The notes: a model not told the origin generated them from the letters alone. Shown: positions 7,305-15,662, numbered from the stretch's first letter. The stretch: 17,701 nucleotides of DNA from Thiotrichales bacterium (GCA_014763835.1 JACXUQ010000008.1:1-17701); one strand, 5' to 3'. A program made the numbers and translations.

Positions 7305-8237
7305 GTGACCAATATCAATTACCAGTATGACGGTCTGGAAACCGTGACCGATTTTGTGCGTTGGGGCGGTTCGCTGTTTAAAGGAGCGAACCTGTTTTTC
7401 GGTCACGGTACCGATAATGCGTTTGACGATGCCAAGACCCTGGCGTTTCATGTGTTACATCTGCCGTGGGAGATTCCCGAGCGTTACTGGCAGGCGCGGT
7501 TGTCGCCGGACGAGAAGCGCCGTGTGGCGGAGTTGTTCAAACGCCGCATCGAAAGCCGCAAGCCCTCGGCCTATCTGATCGGCGAGGCGTGGTTTGCGGG
7601 TATGCGTTTTATCGTTGACGAGGCGACACTGGTGCCGCGCTCACCGATTGCCGAGCTGATTGCCAAAGAGTTCGACGGTTGGGTCAATCCCGAAAAAGTG
7701 CATCGTGTGCTGGATATGTGTACCGGCAGCGGCTGCATCGGCATTGCCAGTTTGCAGGCGTTGCCTTACGCCACGGTCGATCTGGTGGATATTTCCCCGG
7801 AAGCTTTGGCGGTGACGCAGCAGAACATCGACTTGTACCAACTGCATGACAGCGCGCGCGTCATTCAGTCGGATCTGTTCAGCGCGCTGAAAGGCGAGAA
7901 ATACGACCTGATCGTGTCCAATCCGCCTTATGTCGATGTGATTGAGATGGACGCCCTGCCGGAGGAGTTTCAGCAGGAACCTCGCTTGGGGTTGGAAGCT
8001 GGCGAGGATGGACTGGATCTGGTGCGCCGCATTCTGGCCGAAGCGGGCGAGCATCTGACCGATGACGGCGTCTTGATTGTTGAGGTCGGGGTGTCGCAAT
8101 ACTATCTGGAGCAGGCGTATCCCGAACTGCCGTTTTTCTGGTTTGAATTCGAGCAGGGCGGGGAAGGCGTATTCGCCATTCATAAGTCCGAGCTGGAGAT
8201 TTTCCAGGAGTTACTTAACGAGCGAGTGGAACCTTAA
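7305..8237 (+). CDS. prmB: 50S ribosomal protein L3 N5-glutamine methyltransferase
   Basis: A 310-residue S-adenosylmethionine-dependent methyltransferase that modifies the amide of a glutamine in ribosomal protein L3. Motifs seen: VPRSPI (110-115), which distinguishes PrmB from PrmC/HemK, the SAM-binding loop DMCTGSGCIGI (137-147), the acidic end VDIS (161-164), and catalytic NPPY (206-209). The N-terminal helical domain (1-105) has the expected length. The start is GTG 7305, preceded by AAAGGA (in GAAAGGATAAGCAC) and 4 bases after the mogA stop. An upstream in-frame start at 7227 would lie inside mogA and adds residues without family counterpart. In many gammaproteobacteria prmB sits next to aroC; here aroC lies 4.6 kb downstream. 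Confidence 0.95.
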   Translation: MTNINYQYDGLETVTDFVRWGGSLFKGANLFFGHGTDNAFDDAKTLAFHVLHLPWEIPERYWQARLSPDEKRRVAELFKRRIESRKPSAYLIGEAWFAGMRFIVDEATLVPRSPIAELIAKEFDGWVNPEKVHRVLDMCTGSGCIGIASLQALPYATVDLVDISPEALAVTQQNIDLYQLHDSARVIQSDLFSALKGEKYDLIVSNPPYVDVIEMDALPEEFQQEPRLGLEAGEDGLDLVRRILAEAGEHLTDDGVLIVEVGVSQYYLEQAYPELPFFWFEFEQGGEGVFAIHKSELEIFQELLNERVEP

Positions 8238-8259
8238 GCGCGGTTTGTGAAGACATTGG

Positions 8260-8320
8260 CCGTTATTTTGCTTAGCTGAAAGAATAGTTATATTTGAAAC
8301 ACATTGCCGGCAAATAACGG
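8260..8320. promoter_or_regulatory. Inverted repeat in the carbonic anhydrase leader region
   Basis: In the 108-base gap between prmB and the carbonic anhydrase gene, CCGTTATTTTGC (8260-8271) and GCAAATAACGG (8310-8320) are complementary except for one extra T, with 38 bases between. The spacer is AT-rich and holds a possible -10 (TATATT near 8290). The arms could bind a dimeric regulator or form a long leader hairpin. This is seen in the sequence; the function is inferred. Confidence 0.4.
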
Positions 8321-8345
8321 TGAGTCAGGATTGGGAGAGCTGAGG

Positions 8346-9317
8346 ATGCAAAAAAAGGGTCTGTTTTCGTTAAAAGTCTGCGTTGTGGCGTTGATCGCCG
8401 TGATGGCGCTGCCGTCATGGGCGCAGGATTCGCATGTTGCGGATCCCCATGCGGCTCCGATTGCCGCGCCTTTGGTGGATTTGAGTGCCGAGCATGAGAA
8501 ATTGGCGCCCAAAGCGCCGGTTGCGGATGCCCATGCTGAACCCAAGACAGACACTCATGCGGCAGCCAAACCGGAAAAACATGAAGCCCATGCCGTACAC
8601 TGGAGTTATTCGGGGGAAGGTGCGCCGCGTTTCTGGGGGGAGCTGGCGCCGGAGTTCGCAACCTGTAAAAGTGGACGCAACCAGTCGCCGATTGATTTGC
8701 GCGACGCCCAGGCGTTGGGTACGCAAGGCCTGGCGGGACTGGATATTGCTTACCGCGACAGTCTGCTGAAAATCATCAACAACGGCCATACGGTACAGGT
8801 CAATTTCCCGTTGGGCAGTTACATCAAGGTGGGCGGGCACCGTTATGAACTGCTGCAGTTCCATTTCCATACCCCCAGCGAACACTTCAAAGAGGGTTTT
8901 GCCTATCCGATGGAGATGCATCTGGTGCATAAAGACGGCGACGGCAATCTGGCGGTGCTGGGTATCCTGTTTCAGGAAGGAGAGGAGAATCGATACCTGA
9001 ACGGAATTCTCAAGCGCCTGCCGAAAGAGGTCGGCAAGGAGCAGCTGCATGAAGACTTCAAACTCAATCCGGTGCATTTCCTGCCGGGCAATACCGAATT
9101 TTACAAGTACAGCGGTTCATTGACGACGCCGCCTTGTTCCGAGGGGGTTTACTGGATGGTCTTCAAGCAGCCGATCGAGGCATCTGCCAGACAGATCCGC
9201 CAGATGAACGAAGTGATGGGGGAGAACGCCCGTCCGGTACAACCGCTGAATTCGCGTGATGTGCTTAAATCCTGGTTTGATCCGGAATCAGATAACCGTC
9301 TGTACGAGTATTACTGA
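8346..9317 (+). CDS. Periplasmic alpha-carbonic anhydrase
   Basis: A 323-residue secreted zinc enzyme that interconverts CO2 and bicarbonate. A signal peptide (KK near the N-terminus, hydrophobic 11-21, cleavage after PSWA around 26) directs it to the periplasm. A His/Ala/Pro/Lys-rich linker follows (about 27-84), with repeated DAHAEP / DTHAAAKPEKHEAH character. The catalytic domain starts at WSYSGEGAP. Zinc ligands are His173 and His175 in QFHFHTPSEHF and His192 in MEMHLVH. The gatekeeper segment LTTPPC (259-264) is intact, and Cys107 and Cys264 can form the conserved disulfide. ATG 8346 has GAGAGCTGAGG upstream; the TTG at 8304 is a weaker choice. Alpha-class enzymes are known in the autotrophic Thiomicrospira group, where they relate to inorganic carbon supply. 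No clear terminator follows. Confidence 0.96.
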   Translation: MQKKGLFSLKVCVVALIAVMALPSWAQDSHVADPHAAPIAAPLVDLSAEHEKLAPKAPVADAHAEPKTDTHAAAKPEKHEAHAVHWSYSGEGAPRFWGELAPEFATCKSGRNQSPIDLRDAQALGTQGLAGLDIAYRDSLLKIINNGHTVQVNFPLGSYIKVGGHRYELLQFHFHTPSEHFKEGFAYPMEMHLVHKDGDGNLAVLGILFQEGEENRYLNGILKRLPKEVGKEQLHEDFKLNPVHFLPGNTEFYKYSGSLTTPPCSEGVYWMVFKQPIEASARQIRQMNEVMGENARPVQPLNSRDVLKSWFDPESDNRLYEYY

Positions 9318-9424
9318 TTCCCAATCTGAAAATGGGCAAAATTACCGCCCAGTTCAGGGGGGAATGATAAACTCAAAACCATTCGTTTGAACGGCACCGT
9401 GAGGTGCAAACGGTTGGATGGGTT
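9318..9424. other. Gap between carbonic anhydrase and nickel permease genes, with a hairpin
   Basis: The 107-base gap has no ORF. A bulged inverted repeat lies at 9384-9412: CGTTT and GCACC on the left, GGTGC and AAACG on the right, with a 4-base loop and a 5-base bulge. It precedes the permease start and contains the alternative GTG start at 9404. It could be a leader structure, but I see no match to a named riboswitch such as the nickel-cobalt class. Confidence 0.35.
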
Positions 9425-10081
9425 ATGGAAGTCGGGTTGTTACTTATTTTCTGGTACGGTGTTCTGCATGCTTTCGGGCCGGATCACCTGACCGCAATTG
9501 CCGATTTCTCTATCGGTAAGCGTCCCCGGCAAACTTTCCTGATCACACTTCTTTTCGCACTTGGCCACGGCCTGACGCTCTATCTCTTTGCCAAACTGCT
9601 CGCCCAGTTTCCCATTCTGGCGCAATACAGCGATGTCGGCGATCTGGTTTCCGCCAGTGTCATTATGCTGATGGGCTGTTATCTGCTTTACCTCGCCTTA
9701 AGTGAACGCCTCTTTTTATGGTTTCATGCGCATCATGAGGCTTCCGCGCATTCGTCGCACCTGCATTTGGGAATGGATAAATTGCATCACCATCAGATGG
9801 TCAAGCCAGGTGCTTTACCGGCGTTGAGTTTGGGGGTGCTGATGGGCATCGGCGGGGTACGCGGGATGCTGGTCACACTGGGCCTGGTCGGGCATCAGGA
9901 GATCGGTTTGAGCGTTGTCGGGGTGTTTGCACTGGGCGTCATGGTGGTGTTTATGGTATTCGGTGTTCTGCTGCTGGGGGTTAACCGCTTTCTACTGGGC
10001 TCTTCAAGACGAATTAAAGGCGTTTTCAGTCTGCTCGGGGTGACCTCGATTGTTGTCGGCGGGCGGATTTTATGGGGGTGA
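9425..10081 (+). CDS. Nickel/cobalt-type permease, hydrogenase-associated
   Basis: A 218-residue inner-membrane protein with about six predicted membrane helices. The first contains HAFGPDH (15-21), which fits the H-X4-D-H nickel-binding signature of NiCoT/NicO/UreH-type transporters; a second conserved motif GHGLTLY (47-53) also fits. A cytosolic loop around 101-123 is very rich in histidine (HAHHEASAHSSHLHLG.., then HHH), typical of metal storage or sensing loops. Its neighbour 28 bases downstream is hypB, the nickel-inserting GTPase of [NiFe]-hydrogenase maturation, so nickel is the likely substrate. The start is uncertain: ATG 9425 is used, and GTG 9404 would add seven residues. The gene itself looks whole although the maturation genes after it are broken. 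Confidence 0.82.
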   Translation: MEVGLLLIFWYGVLHAFGPDHLTAIADFSIGKRPRQTFLITLLFALGHGLTLYLFAKLLAQFPILAQYSDVGDLVSASVIMLMGCYLLYLALSERLFLWFHAHHEASAHSSHLHLGMDKLHHHQMVKPGALPALSLGVLMGIGGVRGMLVTLGLVGHQEIGLSVVGVFALGVMVVFMVFGVLLLGVNRFLLGSSRRIKGVFSLLGVTSIVVGGRILWG

Positions 10082-10109
10082 ATTGAAATGCGATTCAAAG
10101 GAGGCAGGT

Positions 10110-10874
10110 ATGTGTGAAGATTGCGGTTGCACCTTGGGGGGCGAAATAAGCCACGGACACTCGCATCATGATCACCGATTGGCGCCGGTGCGCGCCAATC
10201 CGCAGTTGAATGAGGCCAAAACGGTTGAGGTCATCCAGAAAATCCTGCATAAGAACGATCATGAGGCCGCACACAACCGCCAGCATTTTGAACAGGCCGG
10301 GGTGCTGGCGATCAATTTGATGAGCAGCCCCGGCAGCGGCAAGACCAGCCTGCTGGAGGCCTTGGCGGAGTAGGCGCAGCGGCCTTTCCGCTTTGGGGTC
10401 ATCGAGGGCGACCTGGAAACTGCGCGCGATGCCGAGCGCATTCAGGCGAAAGGCATTCCCGCTTATCAGATCCAGACCGGCAGCGCCTGTCACCTCGATG
10501 CGTTTATGGTGCATAAAGGTTTGCATGCCATGCCGCTCAAAGAGCTGGACATCTGTTTCATCGAGAATGTCGGCAATCTGGTCTGTCCCGCCAGTTATGA
10601 CGTCGGCAGTCATTTGAATGTGGTGCTGGTGTCGGTGCCGGAAGGGGACGACAAGATCGAAAAGTATCCGGTGATGTTCCACAAGGCCGATCTGGTCATC
10701 ATCAGCAAAACCGATTTGCTGCCGCATTTCGATTTCGACATGCAGGCCGCCAAGGCGATGGCTCGGCGTTTGAAGCCGAATGTGGATATTCTGGAACTCT
10801 CCACCAAAGATGCCGACAGTGTCGGCCGTCTGGTCGACTGGATTGAGTTCAAACGTAAAATGCGGGCCTATTTT
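10110..10874 (+). pseudogene. hypB: hypB, hydrogenase nickel incorporation GTPase, with internal amber stop
   Basis: The ATG at 10110 has a full AAGGAGG five bases upstream. The frame encodes a recognisable HypB: N-terminal nickel site MCEDCGC, a short His cluster (HGHSHHDH), Walker A SSPGSGKTS (72-80), then TAG at codon 88 (10371-10373). After it the same frame continues with GVIEGDLET (96-104), the metal-site pair Cys127-His128 in SACHLD, FIENVGNLVCP (150-160), SKTDLLPH and the terminal helix DWIEFKRKMR. Aligning by eye to E. coli HypB needs no gap at the stop, so this is a point nonsense change. Translation would stop after 87 residues, without the switch regions and GTPase body. ATG 10506 could restart but lacks the P-loop. 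The normal hypB stop is also gone: the frame runs on into hypC. Confidence 0.88.
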
Positions 10875-11222
10875 ATGTGTCTTTCGGTGCCGTCGCAAAT
10901 TGTGTCGATTGACGAACAGGCCATCGCCGAGCTGGGCACGGTGGCGGCGATGCAGCGTTTGCAACAGGTTACCGATAACTTGCTGAGATTGCAGCGATGC
11001 GAAATCAACGAGGTGATGGCCGACCTGCACCCGCGATATGACAGCCACCAGTGGGCAGTGCAACTGGCCGATAAGCACGCCGTGAAACTGGTTACCCTGC
11101 AGCATCACTACGCCCATGTGTTGGCCTGTATGGCGGAACACCGGCTTGATCAAGAGGTGCTAGCATTCAGTTGGGATGGACTTGGGTTGGGGGATGATGG
11201 CACTTTATGGGGGAGTGAAGTG
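10875..11222 (+). pseudogene. hypC head fused to a middle fragment of hypF
   Basis: In the same frame as hypB, ATG 10875 begins MCLSVPSQIVSIDE, the classical HypC N-terminus with its essential Cys2. After about 15 codons HypC ends abruptly and the frame continues as a piece of the carbamoyltransferase HypF: ELGTVAAMQRLQQVTDNLLR, MADLHPRYDSHQWA, the metal motif LQHHYAHVLACMAEH, and FSWDGLGLGDDGTLWGSEV. The HypC core, all of hypD and hypE if they lay between, the HypF acylphosphatase, zinc-finger and YrdC domains, and the HypF C-terminus are missing. The boundary near 10920 is approximate. Neither fragment could work. HypC and HypF normally help build the Fe(CN)2CO group of [NiFe]-hydrogenase. 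Confidence 0.85.
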
Positions 11223-11495
11223 CCGCTGGAAGAGGATTTTCCGGTCATGGGCGGTAAGACGCTGCGCATCAACGCCGGCGTGGAGCTGGCATTTCAGAAC
11301 GGCAAGCCCATCGTTAAACTCAAAGGGGTGAGTCTGATGGGGGTGCCGGTGCCGAATGCCTGGCTGGGCAATCTGAAAAACGTCGATCTGGTGCAGGAGT
11401 TCGGTGCCGACCCCGGTTTCTGGAAATCGTTTGCCGACGGGGTGGAGAATATCAGTGTGGTGGAAGGCGAGTTGAAGGTCAAACTCAAAGAGTAA
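11223..11495 (+). pseudogene. C-terminal fragment of an unrecognised protein fused to the hypF remnant
   Basis: From about 11223 the frame leaves HypF and runs for 90 codons to TAA at 11493-11495. The peptide (GKTLRINAGVELAFQNGKPI, KGVSLMGVPVPNAWLGNLKN, then EFGADPGFWKSFADGVENIS and a charged end ELKVKLKE) reads like the compact C-terminal domain of a beta-rich protein, unrelated to hydrogenase maturation. I do not recognise the family. It has no start, signal peptide or ribosome-binding site of its own, so it is best seen as the 3' end of a deleted gene that once lay downstream of the hyp genes. Confidence 0.6.
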
Positions 11496-11506
11496 AGTGA
11501 AATGCA

Positions 11507-11532
11507 AAAAAACCGGCAACTGCCGGTTTTTT
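11507..11532. terminator. Bidirectional terminator between the hyp remnant and the VIT gene
   Basis: AAAAAACCGGCA (11507-11518), the two bases AC, and TGCCGGTTTTTT (11521-11532) form a 12-bp stem with A and T runs on either side. It lies between two convergent genes, 11 bases after the plus-strand stop and 26 before the VIT stop. Confidence 0.9.
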
Positions 11533-11557
11533 ATGAGGCGTTTGGGTTGATGGGCTC

Positions 11558-12277
11558 TCAACCCACCGCCCCGAAAACCAAACCGACATAGGTGGTGACC
11601 GCCATGGCGATGGCGCCCCAGACGAACATGCGCACCGCACCGGTCAGCATATTGGCGCCGCCGGTTTTGGCGGCCAGCGCGCCCAGAAACGCCAAGAGCA
11701 GCAATGAGGCACCGGCAACGATATACCCCATGTTTTCCATGGGCAGGAGAGCAACTAATAATACCGGTATCGCCGCGCCGGAGATAAATGAGGCGGCGGA
11801 GGCGAAAGCGGCCTGCAACGGACGGGCGCTGTGTACTTCATGCAAACCGAGCTCGTCCTTGGCGTGCGCGCCCAAAGCATCGTGTTCCATCAGTTCCAGC
11901 GCGACCTGGTGTGCCGTGGCTTCGCTGACGCCGCGCTGGCGGTAGATTAGGGCGAGTTCCGCCAGTTCGGTGTCCCAGTCTTCTGCAAGGGCAATGCGTT
12001 CTTTTTCCAGGTCGGCTTTTTCGGTGTCCGACTGCGAACTGACGGAAACATATTCGCCGGCCGCCATCGACAAAGCGCCGGCCACGAGCGCGGCCACACC
12101 GACCAGCAGAATCGAATCCTTATCGGCACCCGAAGCGATGACCCCGACCAACAAACTGACCACGGAGATAATGCCGTCGTTGGCGCCAAGCACCGCGGCT
12201 CTGAGCCAGCCCATGCGGTGGCTGAAGTGTTCTTCGACCAGATGTTGTTCCAGCATCTCTTCGGTAAAGTGCGCCAT
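11558..12277 (-). CDS. VIT1/CCC1-family iron/manganese transporter
   Basis: A 239-residue inner-membrane protein. Two N-terminal membrane helices are visible (about 24-48, AAVLGANDGIISVVSLLVGV, and 56-78, LLVGVAALVAGALSMAAGEY), then the hallmark EYVSVSSQSD (75-84) and a long acidic cytosolic stretch (KADLEKERIALAED and beyond, residues 85-155) that in this family binds metal, then three more helices from about 165. VIT/CCC1 proteins move Fe2+ or Mn2+ out of the cytosol, for storage or detoxification. ATG 12277 is preceded by AAGGAGA at good distance, which fixes the start. The longer frame, open upstream to 12460, runs into the neighbouring thioesterase gene and is not used. It lies 76 bases downstream of the thioesterase gene on the same strand and may share its transcript. 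Confidence 0.93.
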   Translation of the reverse strand: MAHFTEEMLEQHLVEEHFSHRMGWLRAAVLGANDGIISVVSLLVGVIASGADKDSILLVGVAALVAGALSMAAGEYVSVSSQSDTEKADLEKERIALAEDWDTELAELALIYRQRGVSEATAHQVALELMEHDALGAHAKDELGLHEVHSARPLQAAFASAASFISGAAIPVLLVALLPMENMGYIVAGASLLLLAFLGALAAKTGGANMLTGAVRMFVWGAIAMAVTTYVGLVFGAVG

Positions 12278-12311
12278 ACGCGTCTCCTTGTTTTCAGATT
12301 GTGGTTTCATC

Positions 12312-12331
12312 TTACCCGGCCTGTTGAGTTT
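12312..12331 (+). repeat. 20-bp repeat, copy 2 (unpaired half of the lon terminator)
   Basis: TTACCCGGCCTGTTGAGTTT here is identical to the right arm of the terminator at 4005-4024, but no complementary arm is present nearby. It lies in the 76-base gap between the thioesterase stop and the VIT start. It may be a decayed terminator or a remnant of a dispersed palindromic element. Confidence 0.85.
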
Positions 12332-12353
12332 GCAAAAGTCTTTGTTCGCCGAT

Positions 12354-12797
12354 TTATTGGCGATAGGGTTCGATAAAGGCTTGCGGGATCGGGCGGGGTT
12401 TGTGTTTGACCAGATCGATGCAGACATAGGTCGCTTCGGCGCTAAAGACGGTTTTGCCATCGCGCGGGCGGATAATCTGGAAGTGACGTTTACGCAGGCA
12501 GCAACCTTGTCGTTCGCCGACCCAGGTGGCGATCAAAAGTTCATCACCTTCATAGCAGCTGGCGTGGTAGTGCATGCAGTTTTCGTAAACCGCCATAATG
12601 CGGTTGAGCTGTTTCTGCAGATGATGGTTGATGCCGACCGCTTTGGCATGCGCCCAGGCGACCTGTTCCATCCACGCCAGATAGCTTTTGTTGTTGACGT
12701 GGCCGAGGAAGTCCAGTTCATCCTGACTCACGGTGTGCGGCTGAATAAACGGCGCAGGATGTTGCCATTCGAGTGCGTTTGAATCGTTGGTCTGCAT
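12354..12797 (-). CDS. Acyl-CoA thioesterase, 4HBT hotdog family
   Basis: A 147-residue protein with the single hotdog fold of 4-hydroxybenzoyl-CoA-type thioesterases. The active-site segment DFLGHVNNKSYLAWMEQVAW (29-48) contains Asp29, His33 and the NN pair typical of this family, and the beta strands LLIATWVGERQGCCLRKRHF and GKTVFSAEATYVCID follow. It probably hydrolyses an acyl-CoA or acyl-ACP thioester in the cytoplasm; the substrate cannot be told. The protein is full length for the family. ATG 12797 is the likely start, with no clear ribosome-binding site. It is divergent from aroC (60-base gap) and upstream of the VIT gene on the same strand. Confidence 0.88.
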   Translation of the reverse strand: MQTNDSNALEWQHPAPFIQPHTVSQDELDFLGHVNNKSYLAWMEQVAWAHAKAVGINHHLQKQLNRIMAVYENCMHYHASCYEGDELLIATWVGERQGCCLRKRHFQIIRPRDGKTVFSAEATYVCIDLVKHKPRPIPQAFIEPYRQ

Positions 12798-12818
12798 TAC
12801 TTTTAAAGGCTTTTTAGG

Positions 12819-12824
12819 TAGAAT
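12819..12824 (+). promoter_or_regulatory. Possible -10 element (TAGAAT) for aroC
   Basis: The 60-base gap between the divergent thioesterase and aroC genes contains TAGAAT 33 bases before the aroC ATG. A weak TTACTT lies 16 bases upstream of it. A second AT-rich stretch (TATAAA, 12833-12838) is an alternative. Evidence is limited to these hexamers. Confidence 0.3.
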
Positions 12825-12857
12825 ACCTCGATTATAAAGAATTTAGAGAAACAGGTT

Positions 12858-13944
<1,087 letters not shown>

Positions 13945-13958
<14 letters not shown>

Positions 13959-15138
13959 TCCCTTAGCGGACACCTCTGACAGTCGGGGCGATCGCCCCTG
14001 TTCCTATAAGACAGCCTATTCAAGGCTGTCTTTGCATTATTTCTTCTATTTCAGCGTGCTCGGTGCACTTTTGCCTTATCTAGGTTTGTATTTTCAATCG
14101 CTGTCTTTTTCGGCGGTGGAAATCGGCCAGTTGCTGGGTGTGTTGCTGGCGACCAAAGTGGTGGCCCCCAATCTGTGGGGCTGGTTGGCGGATCGTTCCG
14201 GTTATTCGATCAAATGGGTACGGCTGGCGACCGGGCTGACGGTATTGATCAGCGCAGGCCTGCTGTTGTTTGAGTCTTATTGGCCGCTGTTACTCACCAT
14301 CCTGTTTTTCAGTTTTTTTTGGCACGCCTCCTTGCCGCAGTTTGAATCCTATACCTTTGGTTGTTTGGGGCATGAAAAACACCGTTACGGTGAAATCCGC
14401 CTGTGGGGTTCGGTGGGCTTTATTGCCGCCGTGCTGGCGATCGGCTGGCAGGTGGAGCATTGGGGCATCGGCGTGTTGCCGTGGGACCTGTTTGCTTTGC
14501 TGGCGGTGGTGTGGCTGACGACCTTTCTGGTGCGTGACTATCAGCGTCCGGTGGTGATGGACAGCAGCGCCGGTTTTGTCGATATTCTGCGCCAGCCGGC
14601 GGTATGGCATCTGCTATTGGTGAGTTTTTTGGTGCAGTTGTCGCACGGCACCTATTATGCGTTTTTTACGATTCAGTTGACCGATCTGGGCTATGACAAG
14701 ACGGCGATTGCCTGGTTGTGGGCGCTGGGCGTAATTGCCGAAATCGGCGTATTTCTGTATATGTCGCGCCTGTTCCGCCAATACAGTGTTCGCTGGCTGA
14801 TTTTATTGAGTTTGGTGTTAACCTTTATCCGTTGGATAATGAATGCCACGGTTGCTGAATATTGGCTTTTGATGGTACTGGCGCAACTGTTGCACGCAGC
14901 GAGTTTCGGCCTGTTCCATGCCGCGGCGATCCATCTGATCGATCATTATTTTCATGGACGTCACCACGGCAAAGGGCAGGCGATTTTTGCGGCCAGCAGT
15001 CATGGTTTGGGCGGTGCCTTGGGGATGTTGATGGCGGGTTATGCGTGGCAAAGCGGGCAGGCCGGGTTGGCTTATGGATTGTGCGCACTGGCTGTAGCGA
15101 TTGCCGGATGGTTTGCGTGGCGCGGCGTGCGCGATTAA
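13945..15138 (+). CDS. MFS transporter, 3-phenylpropionate/nucleoside-symporter-like
   Basis: A membrane protein of up to 397 residues with about 12 hydrophobic helices. From SRLSLHYFFYFSVLGALLPY onward it matches the start of the HcaT-like MFS branch (typically WRLSxFYFFYFxxLGALxPY). Other family features are the loop GWLADRSGYSI after helix 2 and RYGEIRLWGSVGF at helix 5. The substrate is unknown. The start is unclear: ATG 13945 lies inside aroC, has no ribosome-binding site, and adds about 30 polar residues (LADTSDSRGDRPCSYKTAYS) with no counterpart, coded by a palindrome and a hairpin. If this region is instead a leader with a terminator-like hairpin, the true start is downstream and not an ATG. 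Function and end are secure; the first 30 residues are not. Confidence 0.85.
13985..14031 (+). promoter_or_regulatory. Palindrome and hairpin between aroC and the MFS core
   Basis: GGGGCGATCGCCCC (13985-13998) is a perfect 14-base palindrome. Shortly after, AGACAGCCT (14009-14017) and AGGCTGTCT (14023-14031) form a 9-bp stem with a 5-base loop followed by TTG. Both sit inside the doubtful N-terminal extension of the MFS frame. They could attenuate read-through from aroC. The T-run is too short for a convincing terminator. Confidence 0.45.
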
Positions 15139-15170
15139 ACTGTGAAAGAGATAGGTTAAGGAGGATAAAA

Positions 15171-15566
15171 ATGCGTCTATTACATACGATGTTGCGTGTC
15201 GGTGATTTGCAAAGATCAATCAAGTTTTATACCGAAGTGCTGGGCATGAAATTGCTGCGCCAGAAAGATTACCCGCAGGGGGAGTTTACCTTGGCGTTTT
15301 TGGGGTACGGTAACGAAGAAGAAAATACCGTATTGGAATTGACCTATAACTGGGGAGTGGACAAGTATGAATTGGGTACGGCTTATGGCCATATCGCCAT
15401 TGAAGTGCCGGATGTGTATGCGGCTGCGGAAGCGATTAAAAAAGCCGGTGGTAAGATTATTCGCGAAGCGGGACCGATGAATGCGGGCACCACCATTATC
15501 GCGTTTGCCGAAGATCCGGATGGTTATCAGATCGAATTCATCGGCGAGAATCATGTGCGCAGCTGA
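15171..15566 (+). CDS. gloA: Lactoylglutathione lyase (glyoxalase I)
   Basis: A 131-residue cytoplasmic metalloenzyme that isomerises the methylglyoxal-glutathione hemithioacetal to S-lactoylglutathione. The four metal ligands of E. coli GloA fall at identical numbers: His5, Glu56, His74 and Glu122, in LLHTML, VLELTY, YGHIAIEV and YQIEFI. This is the short form without the insertions of the yeast or human enzymes, which suggests a Ni2+/Co2+-type active site as in E. coli (family inference). ATG 15171 has a strong AAGGAGG upstream. It starts 32 bases after the MFS stop and may be cotranscribed. A good terminator follows. Confidence 0.97.
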   Translation: MRLLHTMLRVGDLQRSIKFYTEVLGMKLLRQKDYPQGEFTLAFLGYGNEEENTVLELTYNWGVDKYELGTAYGHIAIEVPDVYAAAEAIKKAGGKIIREAGPMNAGTTIIAFAEDPDGYQIEFIGENHVRS

Positions 15567-15600
15567 TTGCTTGCATTGAAATCAAAGAAATCATTAAAAG

Positions 15601-15622
15601 ACCCGGCCTGCCGGGTTTTTTT
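15601..15622 (+). terminator. Rho-independent terminator after gloA
   Basis: ACCCGGC-CT-GCCGGGT (15601-15616) is followed directly by a run of T to 15622. It ends the gloA transcript, 34 bases after the stop codon. The upstream AAAAG makes weak function on the opposite strand possible. Confidence 0.93.
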
Positions 15623-15662
15623 ATGGCTGAATCAGCCGTTAAACCGGCATTATTTTTAGGGT

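Noticed and set aside
10095..11153. 352-codon minus-strand frame opposite the hyp block
   Set aside because: The plus strand encodes recognisable HypB, HypC and HypF pieces over the same bases; the antisense product is His/Gln/Arg-rich shadow sequence.
10506..11495. A separate 329-residue gene starting after the hypB stop
   Set aside because: It lacks the P-loop, has no ribosome-binding site, and is the continuation of hypB fused to fragments of other proteins.
14862..15170. N-terminal extension of gloA
   Set aside because: The upstream part is out-of-frame MFS sequence; ATG 15171 has AAGGAGG and gives the exact E. coli residue numbering.
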